Of a stretch of 64,000 nt of DNA, positions 45,656 to 56,989 are shown in pieces; the stretch's first letter is position 1; each line of letters opens with the position of its first letter. The translations under genes were made by a program, and so were the position numbers. The stretch covers positions 84,093 to 148,092 of the forward strand of contig NZ_RBRE01000041.1 in NCBI RefSeq assembly GCF_003700275.1, in the 5' to 3' direction. This stretch comes from Pseudomonas cichorii. GTDB lineage: Bacteria > Pseudomonadota > Gammaproteobacteria > Pseudomonadales > Pseudomonadaceae. Below the pieces are notes generated by a model. That model worked only from the letters and a program-made list of their open reading frames with translations, was not told the origin of the DNA and made no database searches.

Positions 45656-46129
45656 TTATTGTTCATGCTCGGTACGTTCGAGCTTTTTGGGCTCAGCACG
45701 TTCGAGCTTTTTAGGCCCGACACGTTCCAGCAATGCCGTCAGCTCATCGAGCTTAGCAGAGAGTGTCTCGACATCGTGTTTAGATGGAATGCCAATGCGG
45801 TTCAAGCCCTTGGCAACACGGCGGTCAAAGGCGCTTTCGATCTTGTCGAGCTGCGCCTCGACCCGGCCCTTGACGCCTGAAACTTCGCCCTTGATCGAAT
45901 CGATTTCGCTGTTGGCCGCTTCAAGCTTCTCATCCACGACCTTCTTGGCGTCTTTCTGCACTTTTTCGCCAGTCTTGATCAGCTCTCTGACGTACTCGGT
46001 ACCTTCCTGATTGGCCTTGGCGTAAGCGCCCAGGCCAGCCAGCCAGATCTTGCGGGCATACAGTTTCACTTCGGAAAACGCTGTTGCCTGATCGTCTTCA
46101 ACTTTTTTCTTCAGGGTAGTCTTGGCCAT
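45656..46129 (-). CDS. phaI: Phasin PhaI
   Basis: 157 residues from ATG 46129, with GAGGT five bases upstream. It matches the PhaF phasin domain (VKLYARKIWLAGLGAYAKAN) but lacks the histone-like tail. It coats PHA granules. The C-terminus carries a short tandem repeat, PKKLERAEPKKLERTEHEQ, matched by a 24-base direct repeat near 45668-45720. Expression is likely driven from the 46130-46250 region, where PhaD is expected to act. Confidence 0.94.
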   Translation of the reverse strand: MAKTTLKKKVEDDQATAFSEVKLYARKIWLAGLGAYAKANQEGTEYVRELIKTGEKVQKDAKKVVDEKLEAANSEIDSIKGEVSGVKGRVEAQLDKIESAFDRRVAKGLNRIGIPSKHDVETLSAKLDELTALLERVGPKKLERAEPKKLERTEHEQ

Positions 46130-46251
46130 GGTGCACCTCATTCTCGAAAGTTCAAGGAACGCCCTTTTCAGGGGGATGACTCAAAAGTACGGAGAAAAAT
46201 TAGAATGCACACCCTAGGCTCGGCACAGATTTTTCGAGGAGAGGTGAGGCG

Positions 46252-46335
46252 ATGCGAAAAAAACCGAAAAAGGTAACGAGATGGTTGCTCCCGTTCATTG
46301 GCGTACCCGCCGCGTTTCTCTACATCGGCTTCTAA
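46252..46335 (+). CDS. Candidate 27-aa membrane peptide
   Basis: The ORF encodes 27 residues: a strongly basic start (MRKKPKKVTRW) and a hydrophobic stretch (LLPFIGVPAAFLYIGF) that could form one short membrane helix. AGAGG lies seven bases before the ATG, with a second GAGG closer in. It is divergent from phaI with 122 bp between starts. I do not recognise the peptide. Support is the ribosome binding site and the charge/hydrophobic layout; conservation is untested. Confidence 0.5.
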   Translation: MRKKPKKVTRWLLPFIGVPAAFLYIGF

Positions 46336-46588
46336 CAATCAAAATTACCAACGCTTTAGAAATATACAGCTCCAAAAACAAGTGAATCGATCTCAGCGCC
46401 ATACGCCTACAACGCAGGTGCACACATGCGTAAAAAATCAAAATCAGCTTTAGACGATACCCAGTTAATGCGCAACGTTTGTTCCCTGTATCGTCCTGAC
46501 CTCCGAGGGATGCCTTTATCAAGACAACGAGACGACTGAAGCTGGAGTTGGTTTCCGGACTGTCAGTTGCGCTATACGGAGAAAACAA
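46336..46588 (+). other. AT-rich intergenic region upstream of lysE-type gene
   Basis: GC content is visibly lower than in the flanking pha genes. A 37-codon frame at 46426-46539 starts MRKKSKSALDD after AGGTG but has no other support. The lysE-type start is preceded by GGAG. The low GC suggests acquired DNA. Confidence 0.4.
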
Positions 46589-47212
46589 ATGGAGCTTGCG
46601 CTGATTTTCGCTATGAGCATGTTCTCGCTGAGCATGTCCATATCACCCGGGCCGGTGAATATGGTGATAGTAGCGTCAGGTGCCAACCATGGTTTCTGGC
46701 GGACTTTTCCATTTGTATCCGGGGCAACTATCGGCTTTACCTTATTACTGGTATTTGTCGGCTTCTGGTTCCTCAAGATAATCGAGAGCTACCCCGTATT
46801 CTTTGAGTATCTGGGGATTGTCGGCTCGACATTCATCATTTATGTAGGCTACAAAATTGCCTCTTCGCATCCGGAACTGGCGATTGGGAAGACTGATATA
46901 CCCAGCTTTGCGCAAGGCTTCCTGCTCCAATGGCTGAACCCCAAGGCCTGGATCGCCTGCGCCTCCGGTGCCGCATTATTCTCCAGCCCACATACGCATA
47001 CACCACTGATCACTTTCGTGGCGATTTACTTCGCGGTCTGTTACCTGTCATTAGCCGCCTGGGCAGTATTGGGAGAACGTGTCTCGATCCTTCTCAGCAA
47101 CGCTCTACGCATTCGTATCTTCAACCTGACGATGGGCGGCATGTTAATAGCGACTGCCTGCTACATGCTTTATCTGCAATTCTTTGCCACTAACCCAGTG
47201 ACCGGGAATTAA
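46589..47212 (+). CDS. LysE/RhtB-family amino acid exporter
   Basis: 207 residues with six hydrophobic segments. The N-terminal SISPGPVNMVIVASGANHGF is the LysE signature and GFLLQWLNPKAW the second conserved motif. These inner membrane proteins export amino acids or related metabolites using the proton gradient. It lies with a convergent LysR gene (23-base overlap of 3' ends) in a block that separates phaI from its usual neighbour. Substrate unknown. Confidence 0.87.
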   Translation: MELALIFAMSMFSLSMSISPGPVNMVIVASGANHGFWRTFPFVSGATIGFTLLLVFVGFWFLKIIESYPVFFEYLGIVGSTFIIYVGYKIASSHPELAIGKTDIPSFAQGFLLQWLNPKAWIACASGAALFSSPHTHTPLITFVAIYFAVCYLSLAAWAVLGERVSILLSNALRIRIFNLTMGGMLIATACYMLYLQFFATNPVTGN

Positions 47213-48089
47213 GCGAGTCATAGATAACGTTGATGAGGGTATAGGCGATGCTGCTGGTGGAGATATTCGCAGGCCAGACGGCGTAGACCTTCAGCGGCTC
47301 AAGCGTCCATTCAGGCAGGACAGCGACAATTTCGTTACGGCGGATGCCGTCGTCGCTGAGGTAATTAGGCGGCGCCGCAAACCCGACCTTGAGCTGGGCT
47401 AACCGGTAGGAAGCCTCCACGCTGTCTACCCGTAGATAAGGCGAGTACTTGATATCGACCTCCTCACCGCTGCCCTCATGACGAAACCGCCTTGTGTTCG
47501 GGCGCATAGTGAGGCCAATCCATCTCATTCCCTCCAGATCCCGGGGATGCCTGACCGGTTCATACTCAGCAAGAAACTCCCTGGCCGCAATTACCCGGCG
47601 CGGCAGGAGAAAGAGATGGCGAGCCTTCAGCGAACTGTCCGGCAACTCGCCAATACGAAATGCAACATCAATGCCCTCGGCAATAATATCGTTGCGACTG
47701 TCGCTGCAGGAAATGCTCAGGCAGACGTCTGGGTGCTCTCTAATGAATGCAGCGATGTGCTGAGTGAATTCACTGTTGATGAAAACGGCAGGAATGGAAA
47801 TTCGCAGATTGTTACGGGTCGATATAGAGCGCTGCTTGAATTCGATCACCCCCTTCTCGTAGAGCTCAAGCATGGACTTGGCCGTTTCAAGGAGGCTGGC
47901 ACCGTCATGGGTCAACGATAGCTTTCGGGTATTGCGATAAAGAAGTGCGCATCCCAAGTTTCTCTCTAGCCTGGAAAGGTGCAGGCTTGCCGTCGCGGTC
48001 GTAAGCTTCAAAGCTTCCGCTCCACCCGAGATCGAACCTACCTCGGCAATTTTCGCGAATACGATCAGATAGCGTATATCTTCAATCAT
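47190..48089 (-). CDS. LysR-family transcriptional regulator
   Basis: 299 residues. The HTH lies at residues 1-60 (MIEDIRYLIVFAKIAEVGSI, then SRLERNLGCALLYRNTRKLS) with a substrate-binding effector domain after it, of the CrgA/AaeR-like subgroup by feel. It is convergent with the LysE-type gene, sharing 23 bases, so direct divergent control is not the usual arrangement here. Part of the same low-GC block. Confidence 0.87.
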   Translation of the reverse strand: MIEDIRYLIVFAKIAEVGSISGGAEALKLTTATASLHLSRLERNLGCALLYRNTRKLSLTHDGASLLETAKSMLELYEKGVIEFKQRSISTRNNLRISIPAVFINSEFTQHIAAFIREHPDVCLSISCSDSRNDIIAEGIDVAFRIGELPDSSLKARHLFLLPRRVIAAREFLAEYEPVRHPRDLEGMRWIGLTMRPNTRRFRHEGSGEEVDIKYSPYLRVDSVEASYRLAQLKVGFAAPPNYLSDDGIRRNEIVAVLPEWTLEPLKVYAVWPANISTSSIAYTLINVIYDSLNSRSLG

Positions 48090-48292
48090 CTATTTTTCAT
48101 CTCATCGGCATATCCGATTGGCCACCATCGCCCATGAGAGGTTGAGCCTGCCGACAATTGCCCTGCTCTCCTCGACTGCCGACAGTAATCTGAGGCTACG
48201 CGATGGCACTGAGGTGCCCATAAAGAGCATCCTGTCTCAGCAAACCAAGGGCCTCAATCCATTTACCTTGTCGAGCGCAGCCAGCACAGATT

Positions 48293-48571
48293 TCAGGCAA
48301 CCAGCGCCTTGTCCAGCACTCGCTCCACTTCGGACTTGATCGAGCCACTCATGGCCGAGAGGATGAAGTTCAGCTCAATGCTGATCCGGATAAGCGTGTC
48401 TTCCACCTCAACCTTGCCCTTGGCGCCCTTGCCTTCGAGCTTGACGGTATCGCCGACCCACTCGTGAGCCAGGCCGTATTTTTCAGCCAGTTTCTCGACC
48501 AGTTGCTCAGCCCTCTCCCGCGCCTTGTCACGGCCCAGAGTGTGCGGGCGTTCAACAGTTATTTTCGCCAT
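48293..48571 (-). CDS. Polyhydroxyalkanoic acid system (PHA_gran_rgn) protein
   Basis: 92 residues from ATG 48571, with AAGGA eight bases upstream. It belongs to the small family found beside class II pha loci (MAKITVERPHTLGRDKARER; LEGKGAKGKVEVEDTLIRIS; ending in an amphipathic helix). The molecular role is not established; association with granules has been proposed from gene context. Normally it sits next to phaI; here the LysE/LysR block intervenes. Confidence 0.87.
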   Translation of the reverse strand: MAKITVERPHTLGRDKARERAEQLVEKLAEKYGLAHEWVGDTVKLEGKGAKGKVEVEDTLIRISIELNFILSAMSGSIKSEVERVLDKALVA

Positions 48572-48714
48572 TGGAGAGTTCCTTTTCTGTCGGATAAATC
48601 GCGGCGCAACTATAACAGCCACTCATGCCGAAGAAAGCCTTGGCAATGAGCCTTGTCAAGACAAAGCCGGCCCTGGCGATTAGAATGTCCGCATTCTATT
48701 CCGGCGGCAGCGAT

Positions 48715-49484
48715 ATGAACGATCAGCGCAAAGGTAGCGATACCGAACCCACCACTCACTTCGGCTACAAAAACGTGCCGGAAAGCCAGAAGGCAGAGAA
48801 AGTCGCTGAGGTTTTCCACTCCGTAGCGGCCAAGTACGACTTGATGAACGACCTGCTGTCCGGTGGCATGCACCGGCTGTGGAAGCGTTTCGCCATTGAG
48901 CTTTCCGGGGTCCGCACCGGCAATCGGGTGCTGGACATCGCCGGCGGTACGGGCGACCTGACCCGCAAGTTCTCGAATCTGGTCGGTCCGACCGGCCACG
49001 TGGTCCTGGCAGACATCAACGCCTCGATGCTCAAGGTCGGTCGCGACCGCCTGCTGGATCTGGGCATCTCGGGCAATGTCGAGTTCGTCCAGGCCGACGC
49101 CGAGAAGCTGCCGTTCCCCGACAATCATTTTGATTGCGTAACCATCGCCTTCGGCCTGCGTAACGTGACCCACAAGGAAGATGCCATTCGCTCGATGCTG
49201 CGCGTGCTCAAGCCCGGTGGCCGTCTGCTGGTGCTGGAGTTCTCCAAGCCGACCAACAAGCTGATGTCCAAGGCCTACGACGCTTACTCGTTCGCGTTCA
49301 TGCCGTTCATGGGCAAGCTGGTGACCAACGACTCGGAAAGCTATCGCTATCTGGCAGAGTCGATCCGCATGCACCCGGATCAGGAAACCCTCAAGTCGAT
49401 GATGGTAGAAGCCGGTTTCGACCGCGTGACCTACCACAACATGACTTCAGGCATCGTCGCCCTGCACCGCGGTATCAAGCCCTG

Positions 49485-49485
<1 letters not shown>
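48715..49485 (+). CDS. ubiE: Ubiquinone/menaquinone C-methyltransferase UbiE
   Basis: 256 residues from ATG 48715. SAM-dependent C-methylation of 2-polyprenyl-6-methoxy-1,4-benzoquinol in ubiquinone synthesis. Motif I is [35 protein letters not shown] and [23 protein letters not shown] match the UbiE N-terminus (given in parts). The end [11 protein letters not shown] is typical. The stop TGA overlaps the ubiJ ATG by one base. Confidence 0.95.
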
Positions 49486-51724
<2,239 letters not shown>

Positions 51725-51791
51725 CCAGCAACGCATGTGACTGGCACACTGTTCAACCCGCCGGGATAGAAACCCGGCTGCCGGAGTAGTT

Positions 51792-52184
51792 ATGAAAGAC
51801 TGGCTGGACGAGATTAAGTGGGACAGCGACGGTCTGGTGCCTGCGATCGCTCAGGATCACAAGACTGGCCGCGTGCTGATGATGGCCTGGATGAATCGCG
51901 AGGCCCTGAGCCTGACCGCAACCGAGAACCGTGCAATATATTGGTCGCGTTCGCGTGGCAAACTGTGGCGCAAGGGAGAAGAGTCCGGTCACGTTCAGCA
52001 TCTGCATGAACTGCGCCTGGATTGCGACGCCGACGTCATCATCCTGATGGTCGAGCAGATCGGTGGCATTGCCTGCCATACCGGACGCGAGAGCTGCTTC
52101 TACCGGGTCTATGAAAACTCGGGCTGGAAAACGGTCGACGCGGTGCTCAAGGACCCGGATGCCATTTATCACGCAGGACACTGA
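51792..52184 (+). CDS. hisI: Phosphoribosyl-AMP cyclohydrolase
   Basis: 130 residues. It opens the purine ring of PR-AMP in histidine synthesis, a zinc enzyme. Metal ligands lie in [14 protein letters not shown] and [23 protein letters not shown] and [18 protein letters not shown] are family motifs. Here it is separate from HisE, as in other pseudomonads, whereas enterobacteria have the fused HisIE. hisE starts two bases after its stop. Confidence 0.96.
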   Translation: MKDWLDEIKWDSDGLVPAIAQDHKTGRVLMMAWMNREALSLTATENRAIYWSRSRGKLWRKGEESGHVQHLHELRLDCDADVIILMVEQIGGIACHTGRESCFYRVYENSGWKTVDAVLKDPDAIYHAGH

Positions 52185-52186
52185 AC

Positions 52187-52519
52187 ATGACTGATACCTT
52201 GTCACGTCTGGCCCAGGTGCTGGAATCGCGCAAGGACGCCGCTGCCGATAGCTCGTATGTCGCCAGCCTGTACCACAAGGGTTTGAACAAGATTCTGGAA
52301 AAGATCGGTGAAGAATCGGTCGAAACCATCATCGCCGCCAAGGATGCCGCCGTCAGCGGCGATTGCAGCGATGTCATCTACGAAACCGCTGACCTCTGGT
52401 TTCACAGCATGGTGATGCTTGCCGCGCTGGGTCAGCATCCACAGGCCGTGCTCGATGAACTGGATCGCCGTTTCGGGCTGTCCGGGCATGATGAAAAAGC
52501 CGCACGCACGGCGGACTAA
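52187..52519 (+). CDS. hisE: Phosphoribosyl-ATP pyrophosphatase
   Basis: 110 residues, all-alpha MazG-like fold. It hydrolyses PR-ATP to PR-AMP, the step before HisI. The motif [14 protein letters not shown] carries the Mg-binding glutamates, and [14 protein letters not shown] the second half. Overlapping transcription with hisI and tat genes is likely; tatA begins 38 bp on. Confidence 0.95.
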   Translation: MTDTLSRLAQVLESRKDAAADSSYVASLYHKGLNKILEKIGEESVETIIAAKDAAVSGDCSDVIYETADLWFHSMVMLAALGQHPQAVLDELDRRFGLSGHDEKAARTAD

Positions 52520-52557
52520 CCGTCTTTCGGATTTGAATTTTCTACGAGGAATGCTTC

Positions 52558-52833
52558 ATGGGTATTTTTGACTGGAAACACTGGGTCGTCATTCTGATCG
52601 TTGTCGTGCTGGTGTTCGGCACCAAGAAACTCAAGGGGCTGGGTAGCGATATCGGCGAATCGATCAAGGGCTTTCGCAAGGCCATGAACGACGACGAAAA
52701 ACCGGCCGAGCAACCTGGCGCTCAACCGCAGCAGGCCCAGGCAGCACCTCAGGCTTCGCCGCTGAACCAGCCGCACACCATTGATGGGCAGGCACACAAG
52801 GTCGAAGAGCCGACCCGCAAAGACCAGGTTTAA
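52558..52833 (+). CDS. tatA: Sec-independent translocase subunit TatA
   Basis: 91 residues. One N-terminal membrane helix ([18 protein letters not shown]), the FGTKKL hinge and an amphipathic helix ([17 protein letters not shown]), then a Gln/Pro-rich tail. It oligomerises to let folded twin-arginine substrates through the inner membrane. GAGGAA lies upstream. Confidence 0.95.
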   Translation: MGIFDWKHWVVILIVVVLVFGTKKLKGLGSDIGESIKGFRKAMNDDEKPAEQPGAQPQQAQAAPQASPLNQPHTIDGQAHKVEEPTRKDQV

Positions 52834-52837
52834 GCCA

Positions 52838-53272
52838 ATGTTCGGTATCAGCTTCTCTGAACTGCTGCTCGTGGGTCTGGTGGCCTTGCTGGTGCTGGGC
52901 CCAGAGCGCTTGCCGGGCGCGGCGCGCACCGCCGGTCTGTGGATCGGCCGGTTGAAGCGCAGCTTCAATGCGATCAAACAGGAAGTTGAACGTGAAATCG
53001 GTGCCGACGAAATTCGTCGGCAACTGCACAACGAACACATTCTGTCCCTGGAAGAAGAAGCGAGAAAGATCTTCTCGCCTCACCAGGACCCGGAACCTGT
53101 CGTCGAGCAGCAGAACGAACCGCAAGCCGCACCAGCCCAGGAAATCGGCCCGGCCGAGCCGGCCCCCAAGACCACGCTGTCTCTGGAAAAACGCCCTAAA
53201 CCGGCGGTTTCTCCGCTACCGGCCACGTCGCCTTCCGCCCACGATTCGTCACTGCCCCCACGAGCCCCATGA
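52838..53272 (+). CDS. tatB: Sec-independent translocase subunit TatB
   Basis: 144 residues from ATG 52838. [20 protein letters not shown] is the short membrane helix, with the characteristic Glu8 and then [13 protein letters not shown], followed by a long amphipathic helix and a Pro-rich tail. With TatC it forms the signal-peptide receptor. Its last four bases overlap the tatC ATG. Confidence 0.94.
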   Translation: MFGISFSELLLVGLVALLVLGPERLPGAARTAGLWIGRLKRSFNAIKQEVEREIGADEIRRQLHNEHILSLEEEARKIFSPHQDPEPVVEQQNEPQAAPAQEIGPAEPAPKTTLSLEKRPKPAVSPLPATSPSAHDSSLPPRAP

Positions 53273-54066
53273 GCGATATTCCGGAAAACGATCAGCAAAT
53301 GCCGCTGGTCTCGCACCTCACAGAATTGCGTACACGCCTGCTGCGCTGTGTTGCAGCGGTGTTCCTGATTTTTGCCGGCCTGTTCTACTTCACGCAGAAG
53401 ATCTACACCCTGGTTTCCGCTCCGCTGCGGGTTTACCTGCCTGAAGGCGCAACGATGATCGCCACGGACGTGGCCTCGCCGTTCATCACGCCGTTCAAGC
53501 TGACCATGATGGTGGCGCTGTTCCTGTCCATGCCGGTGATCCTGCACCAGATCTGGGGCTTCATTGCGCCGGGTCTGTACAAGCATGAGAAGCGCGTGGC
53601 CGTGCCATTGCTGATATCGAGCATCATCCTGTTCTATGCCGGCATGGCGTTCGCCTACTTCCTGGTCTTCCCGCTGATTTTCCACTTCTTCGCCAGCGTG
53701 ACTCCGGAAGGCGTGTCGATGATGACCGACATCGCCAGCTACCTGGACTTCGTCATGACGCTGTTCTTCGCCTTTGGCGTGGCCTTCGAGATTCCGGTGG
53801 CCGTGGTGTTGCTGGTGTGGATCGGCATCGTCGACGTCAAATACCTGAAAAAGATTCGTCCCTACGTGATCATCGGCTGCTTCGTGGTCGGCATGATCCT
53901 CACCCCGCCGGACATCTTCTCGCAGACCTTGCTCGCCGTGCCCATGTGGCTGCTGTTCGAGCTGGGCATCCTGTGCAGTTCGATGATCAGGAAACGCGGC
54001 GAACATCCGGACGACCAGACCGAAGACGCTGACAAGCAAGACCAGCCGCCTGCGACAATGCCGTGA
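53269..54066 (+). CDS. tatC: Sec-independent translocase subunit TatC
   Basis: 265 residues with six membrane helices. The N-terminal [16 protein letters not shown] and the first periplasmic loop are the signal-peptide-binding face; the motif [19 protein letters not shown] and [20 protein letters not shown] are typical of the family. The Tat pathway exports many virulence and cofactor proteins in plant-associated pseudomonads. The stop overlaps the rsmE GTG. Confidence 0.96.
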   Translation: MSDIPENDQQMPLVSHLTELRTRLLRCVAAVFLIFAGLFYFTQKIYTLVSAPLRVYLPEGATMIATDVASPFITPFKLTMMVALFLSMPVILHQIWGFIAPGLYKHEKRVAVPLLISSIILFYAGMAFAYFLVFPLIFHFFASVTPEGVSMMTDIASYLDFVMTLFFAFGVAFEIPVAVVLLVWIGIVDVKYLKKIRPYVIIGCFVVGMILTPPDIFSQTLLAVPMWLLFELGILCSSMIRKRGEHPDDQTEDADKQDQPPATMP

Positions 54067-54770
54067 ACCTGCTGCTGCTCGAAGAGGCCGACTTCATTGC
54101 GGCCGACCGGGTCGTCCTGCGCGACCGTCGCCTCACTCACATGCAAGAGGTGCATCGCGCAGAAGTCGGCGACAGCCTGCGTGTCGGCCGGGTCAACGGT
54201 CTGCTGGGCACTGCCGAGCTGATTCGTCTCGAACCTCGCGAAGCCGAACTGCGTATCAGCCTGGACAGCGCGCCTCCGGCCAAGCTGCCCTTGACCCTGG
54301 TGCTGGCCCTGCCCCGCCCCAAGATGCTGCGCCGGGTATTTCAGACGGTCGCGACCATGGGCGTGCCGAAAGTCATCCTGCTCAACAGCTACCGAGTGGA
54401 AAAAAGCTTCTGGCAGACGCCATTCCTGGAGCCCGAAGCCATTCGTGAGCAGTTGATTCTGGGGCTGGAGCAGGCACGCGACAGCGTCCTGCCGGAAATC
54501 GTGATCGAAAAGCGCTTCAAGCCGTTCGTCGAAGACCGCCTGCCGCAACTGGCGCACAACACGCTGGGGCTGGTCGGCCATCCGGGCCAGTTCCCTGCCT
54601 GCCCACGTGCCGTTGACCAGCAGGTCACCCTGGCAATCGGCCCCGAAGGTGGCTGGATTCCTTATGAAATCGACTTGCTGGGCAAGTCCGGGTTGCAACC
54701 GGTGCAACTCGGCGAACGGATCCTGCGAGTCGAAACTGCCGTGACCGCCCTGCTGGCCCGCCTGTTCTGA
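54063..54770 (+). CDS. rsmE: 16S rRNA m3U1498 methyltransferase RsmE
   Basis: 235 residues from GTG 54063 within the sequence GTGA shared with tatC. A PUA-like N-terminal domain is followed by a SPOUT knot domain whose SAM-binding motifs are [15 protein letters not shown] and [19 protein letters not shown]. It methylates U1498 of 16S rRNA in the 30S subunit. Confidence 0.93.
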   Translation: MNLLLLEEADFIAADRVVLRDRRLTHMQEVHRAEVGDSLRVGRVNGLLGTAELIRLEPREAELRISLDSAPPAKLPLTLVLALPRPKMLRRVFQTVATMGVPKVILLNSYRVEKSFWQTPFLEPEAIREQLILGLEQARDSVLPEIVIEKRFKPFVEDRLPQLAHNTLGLVGHPGQFPACPRAVDQQVTLAIGPEGGWIPYEIDLLGKSGLQPVQLGERILRVETAVTALLARLF

Positions 54771-54860
54771 GCCGTCTTTTTGTCGACTCAATCGCTTCAG
54801 TTCTGCAATTCCCAGCCGATGTAAAAGCAGATCTATAGAAATAGATATTGAGGAGTTGTC

Positions 54861-56777
54861 ATGCATCGCTGGTTCGCTCGAAGTCTCGCTAATGCGGGTG
54901 TAAGTCTGAAATTGGCGATGGGCTTCGGCCTGGTCCTGATATTGACCTTGATGATTACGGCGACTGCCTGGTTCAGCACCCAGAGCCTGATTTCTCGGGG
55001 TGACAGGGTTTCAGCCATCACTGATGTCAACGTCCTGACGCTTGAGTTGCGCATCAACCGCATGCGCTACGAAGCACTGTACAACTCCGAAACCGCAACC
55101 GCTGTAGTGGCAAACCTCGACAAGCTGGACGCCGCACTCAAGACCGCCAGATCGCTGCTCAGGTCTGCCGAGAACATCAAGCGTCTCGATTCCCAGATCC
55201 AGAGCGCCAGCGAGTACCGCCAGGCCTTTGCCGAGATGACCAAGGCCATCGAAACCCGTGAAGGCACCCGCAGCCTGATGGGCGACAATGCCGACAAGGC
55301 CGTTGCAGAAGTCAGCAAGCTCGAAGCCGAGTTGCTCAAGGCCGACAATATCCTGGCCTTCAACAATATCGTCGGCGCCAGCAAGCAGATCCAGCAGGCA
55401 CGCTTCCAGGTCCGCGGCTACACCTACAGTGGCCGGGCTGAATTCGAGAAAAACGCCAATGCTGCCATCGACGAAGCGATGACCGGCATCAATACCCTGG
55501 CAGGCGATATTTCCTCGTCCTACCTGCCGGCCCTGCAGCAGGCCATCGTCGGCCTCAAGGGTTATCGTGCAGCAGTGGGGCAGTACCGTGACGCGCAGGC
55601 AGCGAGCAAGGTCGCGCTGGAGAAAATGACCGAGCTGGGCATTAAAATGCTGGCCGTCAGCGATCAAATGATCGACGCGCAGACTGCCAGTCGCGATCAG
55701 GAAAGCGAACATGCGGTCATGATGATCGCGATTGCCACCGCTCTGGCACTGGTCTTCGGCATTCTTGCGGCCTGGGTCATCACTCGCCAGATCACCGTAC
55801 CGCTGCAACAGACACTTTCCGTGGTCGAGCGCGTGGCATCTGGCGATCTGAGCCAGAACCTGGTGATCGATCGCAGCGACGAACTGGGCAGGCTGCAAGG
55901 CAGCATTCAGCGCATGACCGTTGCGTTGCGCGAATTGATCGGCGGTATCCGCGATGGCGTGACACAGATAGCCAGCGCCGCCGAAGAGCTGTCGGCGGTC
56001 ACCGAGCAGACCAGCGCCGGGGTCAACAGCCAGAAGGTCGAGACCGATCAGGTCGCCACCGCCATGCACGAAATGACGGCCACCGTGCAGGAAGTCGCAC
56101 GCAACGCCGAGGAAGCCTCGGAAGCTGCCGTAGCCGCCGACCAGCAAGCCCGTGAAGGCGAGCGTGTGGTGAAAGAAGCAATCTCCCAGATCGAACGTCT
56201 GGCATCGGCGGTGGGCAACTCCACCGAAGCCATGGGCGCGCTCAAGCTGGAAAGCGACAAGATCGGCAGCGTACTGGATGTGATCAAGTCGGTAGCCGAG
56301 CAGACCAACCTGCTGGCACTCAACGCCGCCATCGAAGCAGCCCGCGCAGGCGAAGCCGGTCGTGGCTTTGCGGTCGTGGCCGACGAAGTGCGTAGCCTGG
56401 CGCAACGCACCCAGAAGTCCACCGAGGAAATCGAAGCGCTGATCGCCCGCCTGCAAAGCGGCACCCAGCAGGCTTCGAGCATCATGGACAGCAGCCGTGA
56501 CCTGACCGTCAGCAGCGTGGATCTTACGCGCCGTGCCGGCACCTCGCTGGAAAACATCACCCAGACCGTTTCGGCGATCCAGTCGATGAACCAGCAGATC
56601 GCTGCCGCCGCCGAGCAGCAAAGCGCTACTGCCGAAGAGATCAATCGCAGCGTCCTCAACGTACGCGATGTTTCCGAGCAGACTTCGGCCGCCAGCGAAG
56701 AAACCGCCGCTTCCAGCGTTGAGCTGGCGCGTCTGGGCAATCATCTGCAAGTGTTGGTGGGTCGCTTCACCATCTGA
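54861..56777 (+). CDS. Methyl-accepting chemotaxis protein, HBM-type sensor (first of two)
   Basis: 638 residues; GAGGAG precedes the ATG. Helix 1 spans about residues 17-38, then an all-helical periplasmic sensor of some 245 residues, helix 2 ([20 protein letters not shown], about 286-306), HAMP, and the MA signalling domain with hairpin tip [20 protein letters not shown]. The sensor length and the [15 protein letters not shown] segment fit the helical bimodular (HBM) family typified by McpS, which binds TCA-cycle acids. No C-terminal CheR pentapeptide is seen. Ligand unknown. Confidence 0.88.
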   Translation: MHRWFARSLANAGVSLKLAMGFGLVLILTLMITATAWFSTQSLISRGDRVSAITDVNVLTLELRINRMRYEALYNSETATAVVANLDKLDAALKTARSLLRSAENIKRLDSQIQSASEYRQAFAEMTKAIETREGTRSLMGDNADKAVAEVSKLEAELLKADNILAFNNIVGASKQIQQARFQVRGYTYSGRAEFEKNANAAIDEAMTGINTLAGDISSSYLPALQQAIVGLKGYRAAVGQYRDAQAASKVALEKMTELGIKMLAVSDQMIDAQTASRDQESEHAVMMIAIATALALVFGILAAWVITRQITVPLQQTLSVVERVASGDLSQNLVIDRSDELGRLQGSIQRMTVALRELIGGIRDGVTQIASAAEELSAVTEQTSAGVNSQKVETDQVATAMHEMTATVQEVARNAEEASEAAVAADQQAREGERVVKEAISQIERLASAVGNSTEAMGALKLESDKIGSVLDVIKSVAEQTNLLALNAAIEAARAGEAGRGFAVVADEVRSLAQRTQKSTEEIEALIARLQSGTQQASSIMDSSRDLTVSSVDLTRRAGTSLENITQTVSAIQSMNQQIAAAAEQQSATAEEINRSVLNVRDVSEQTSAASEETAASSVELARLGNHLQVLVGRFTI

Positions 56778-56989
56778 TGTCAACGGAAGCGGTGCCCGGC
56801 ACCGCTTCCGCACTCCCCCTGGGCGTTATTGACTGCTCAAGCGTGACTCGCTTCACTCTCAAGCCTTACCCGGAAATCTCCTACGACCTCTTCAGGTCGT
56901 GCGATACACCTCTCCTGCCGATGCGCTCATGACGCATGCCCTGTAACGCTCAGGGTCTGCCTTTGTTCGCTTATCGCAGGAGAAGTCCG

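Noticed and set aside
46426..46539. 37-codon ORF starting MRKKSKSALDD
   Set aside because: Only a weak AGGTG upstream, no membrane or signal features; kept out of the gene list though it shares the MRKK start with the peptide at 46252.
48118..48339. 73-codon plus-strand frame between LysR and the PHA protein
   Set aside because: Overlaps the end of a better-supported gene and has no ribosome binding site or recognisable product.
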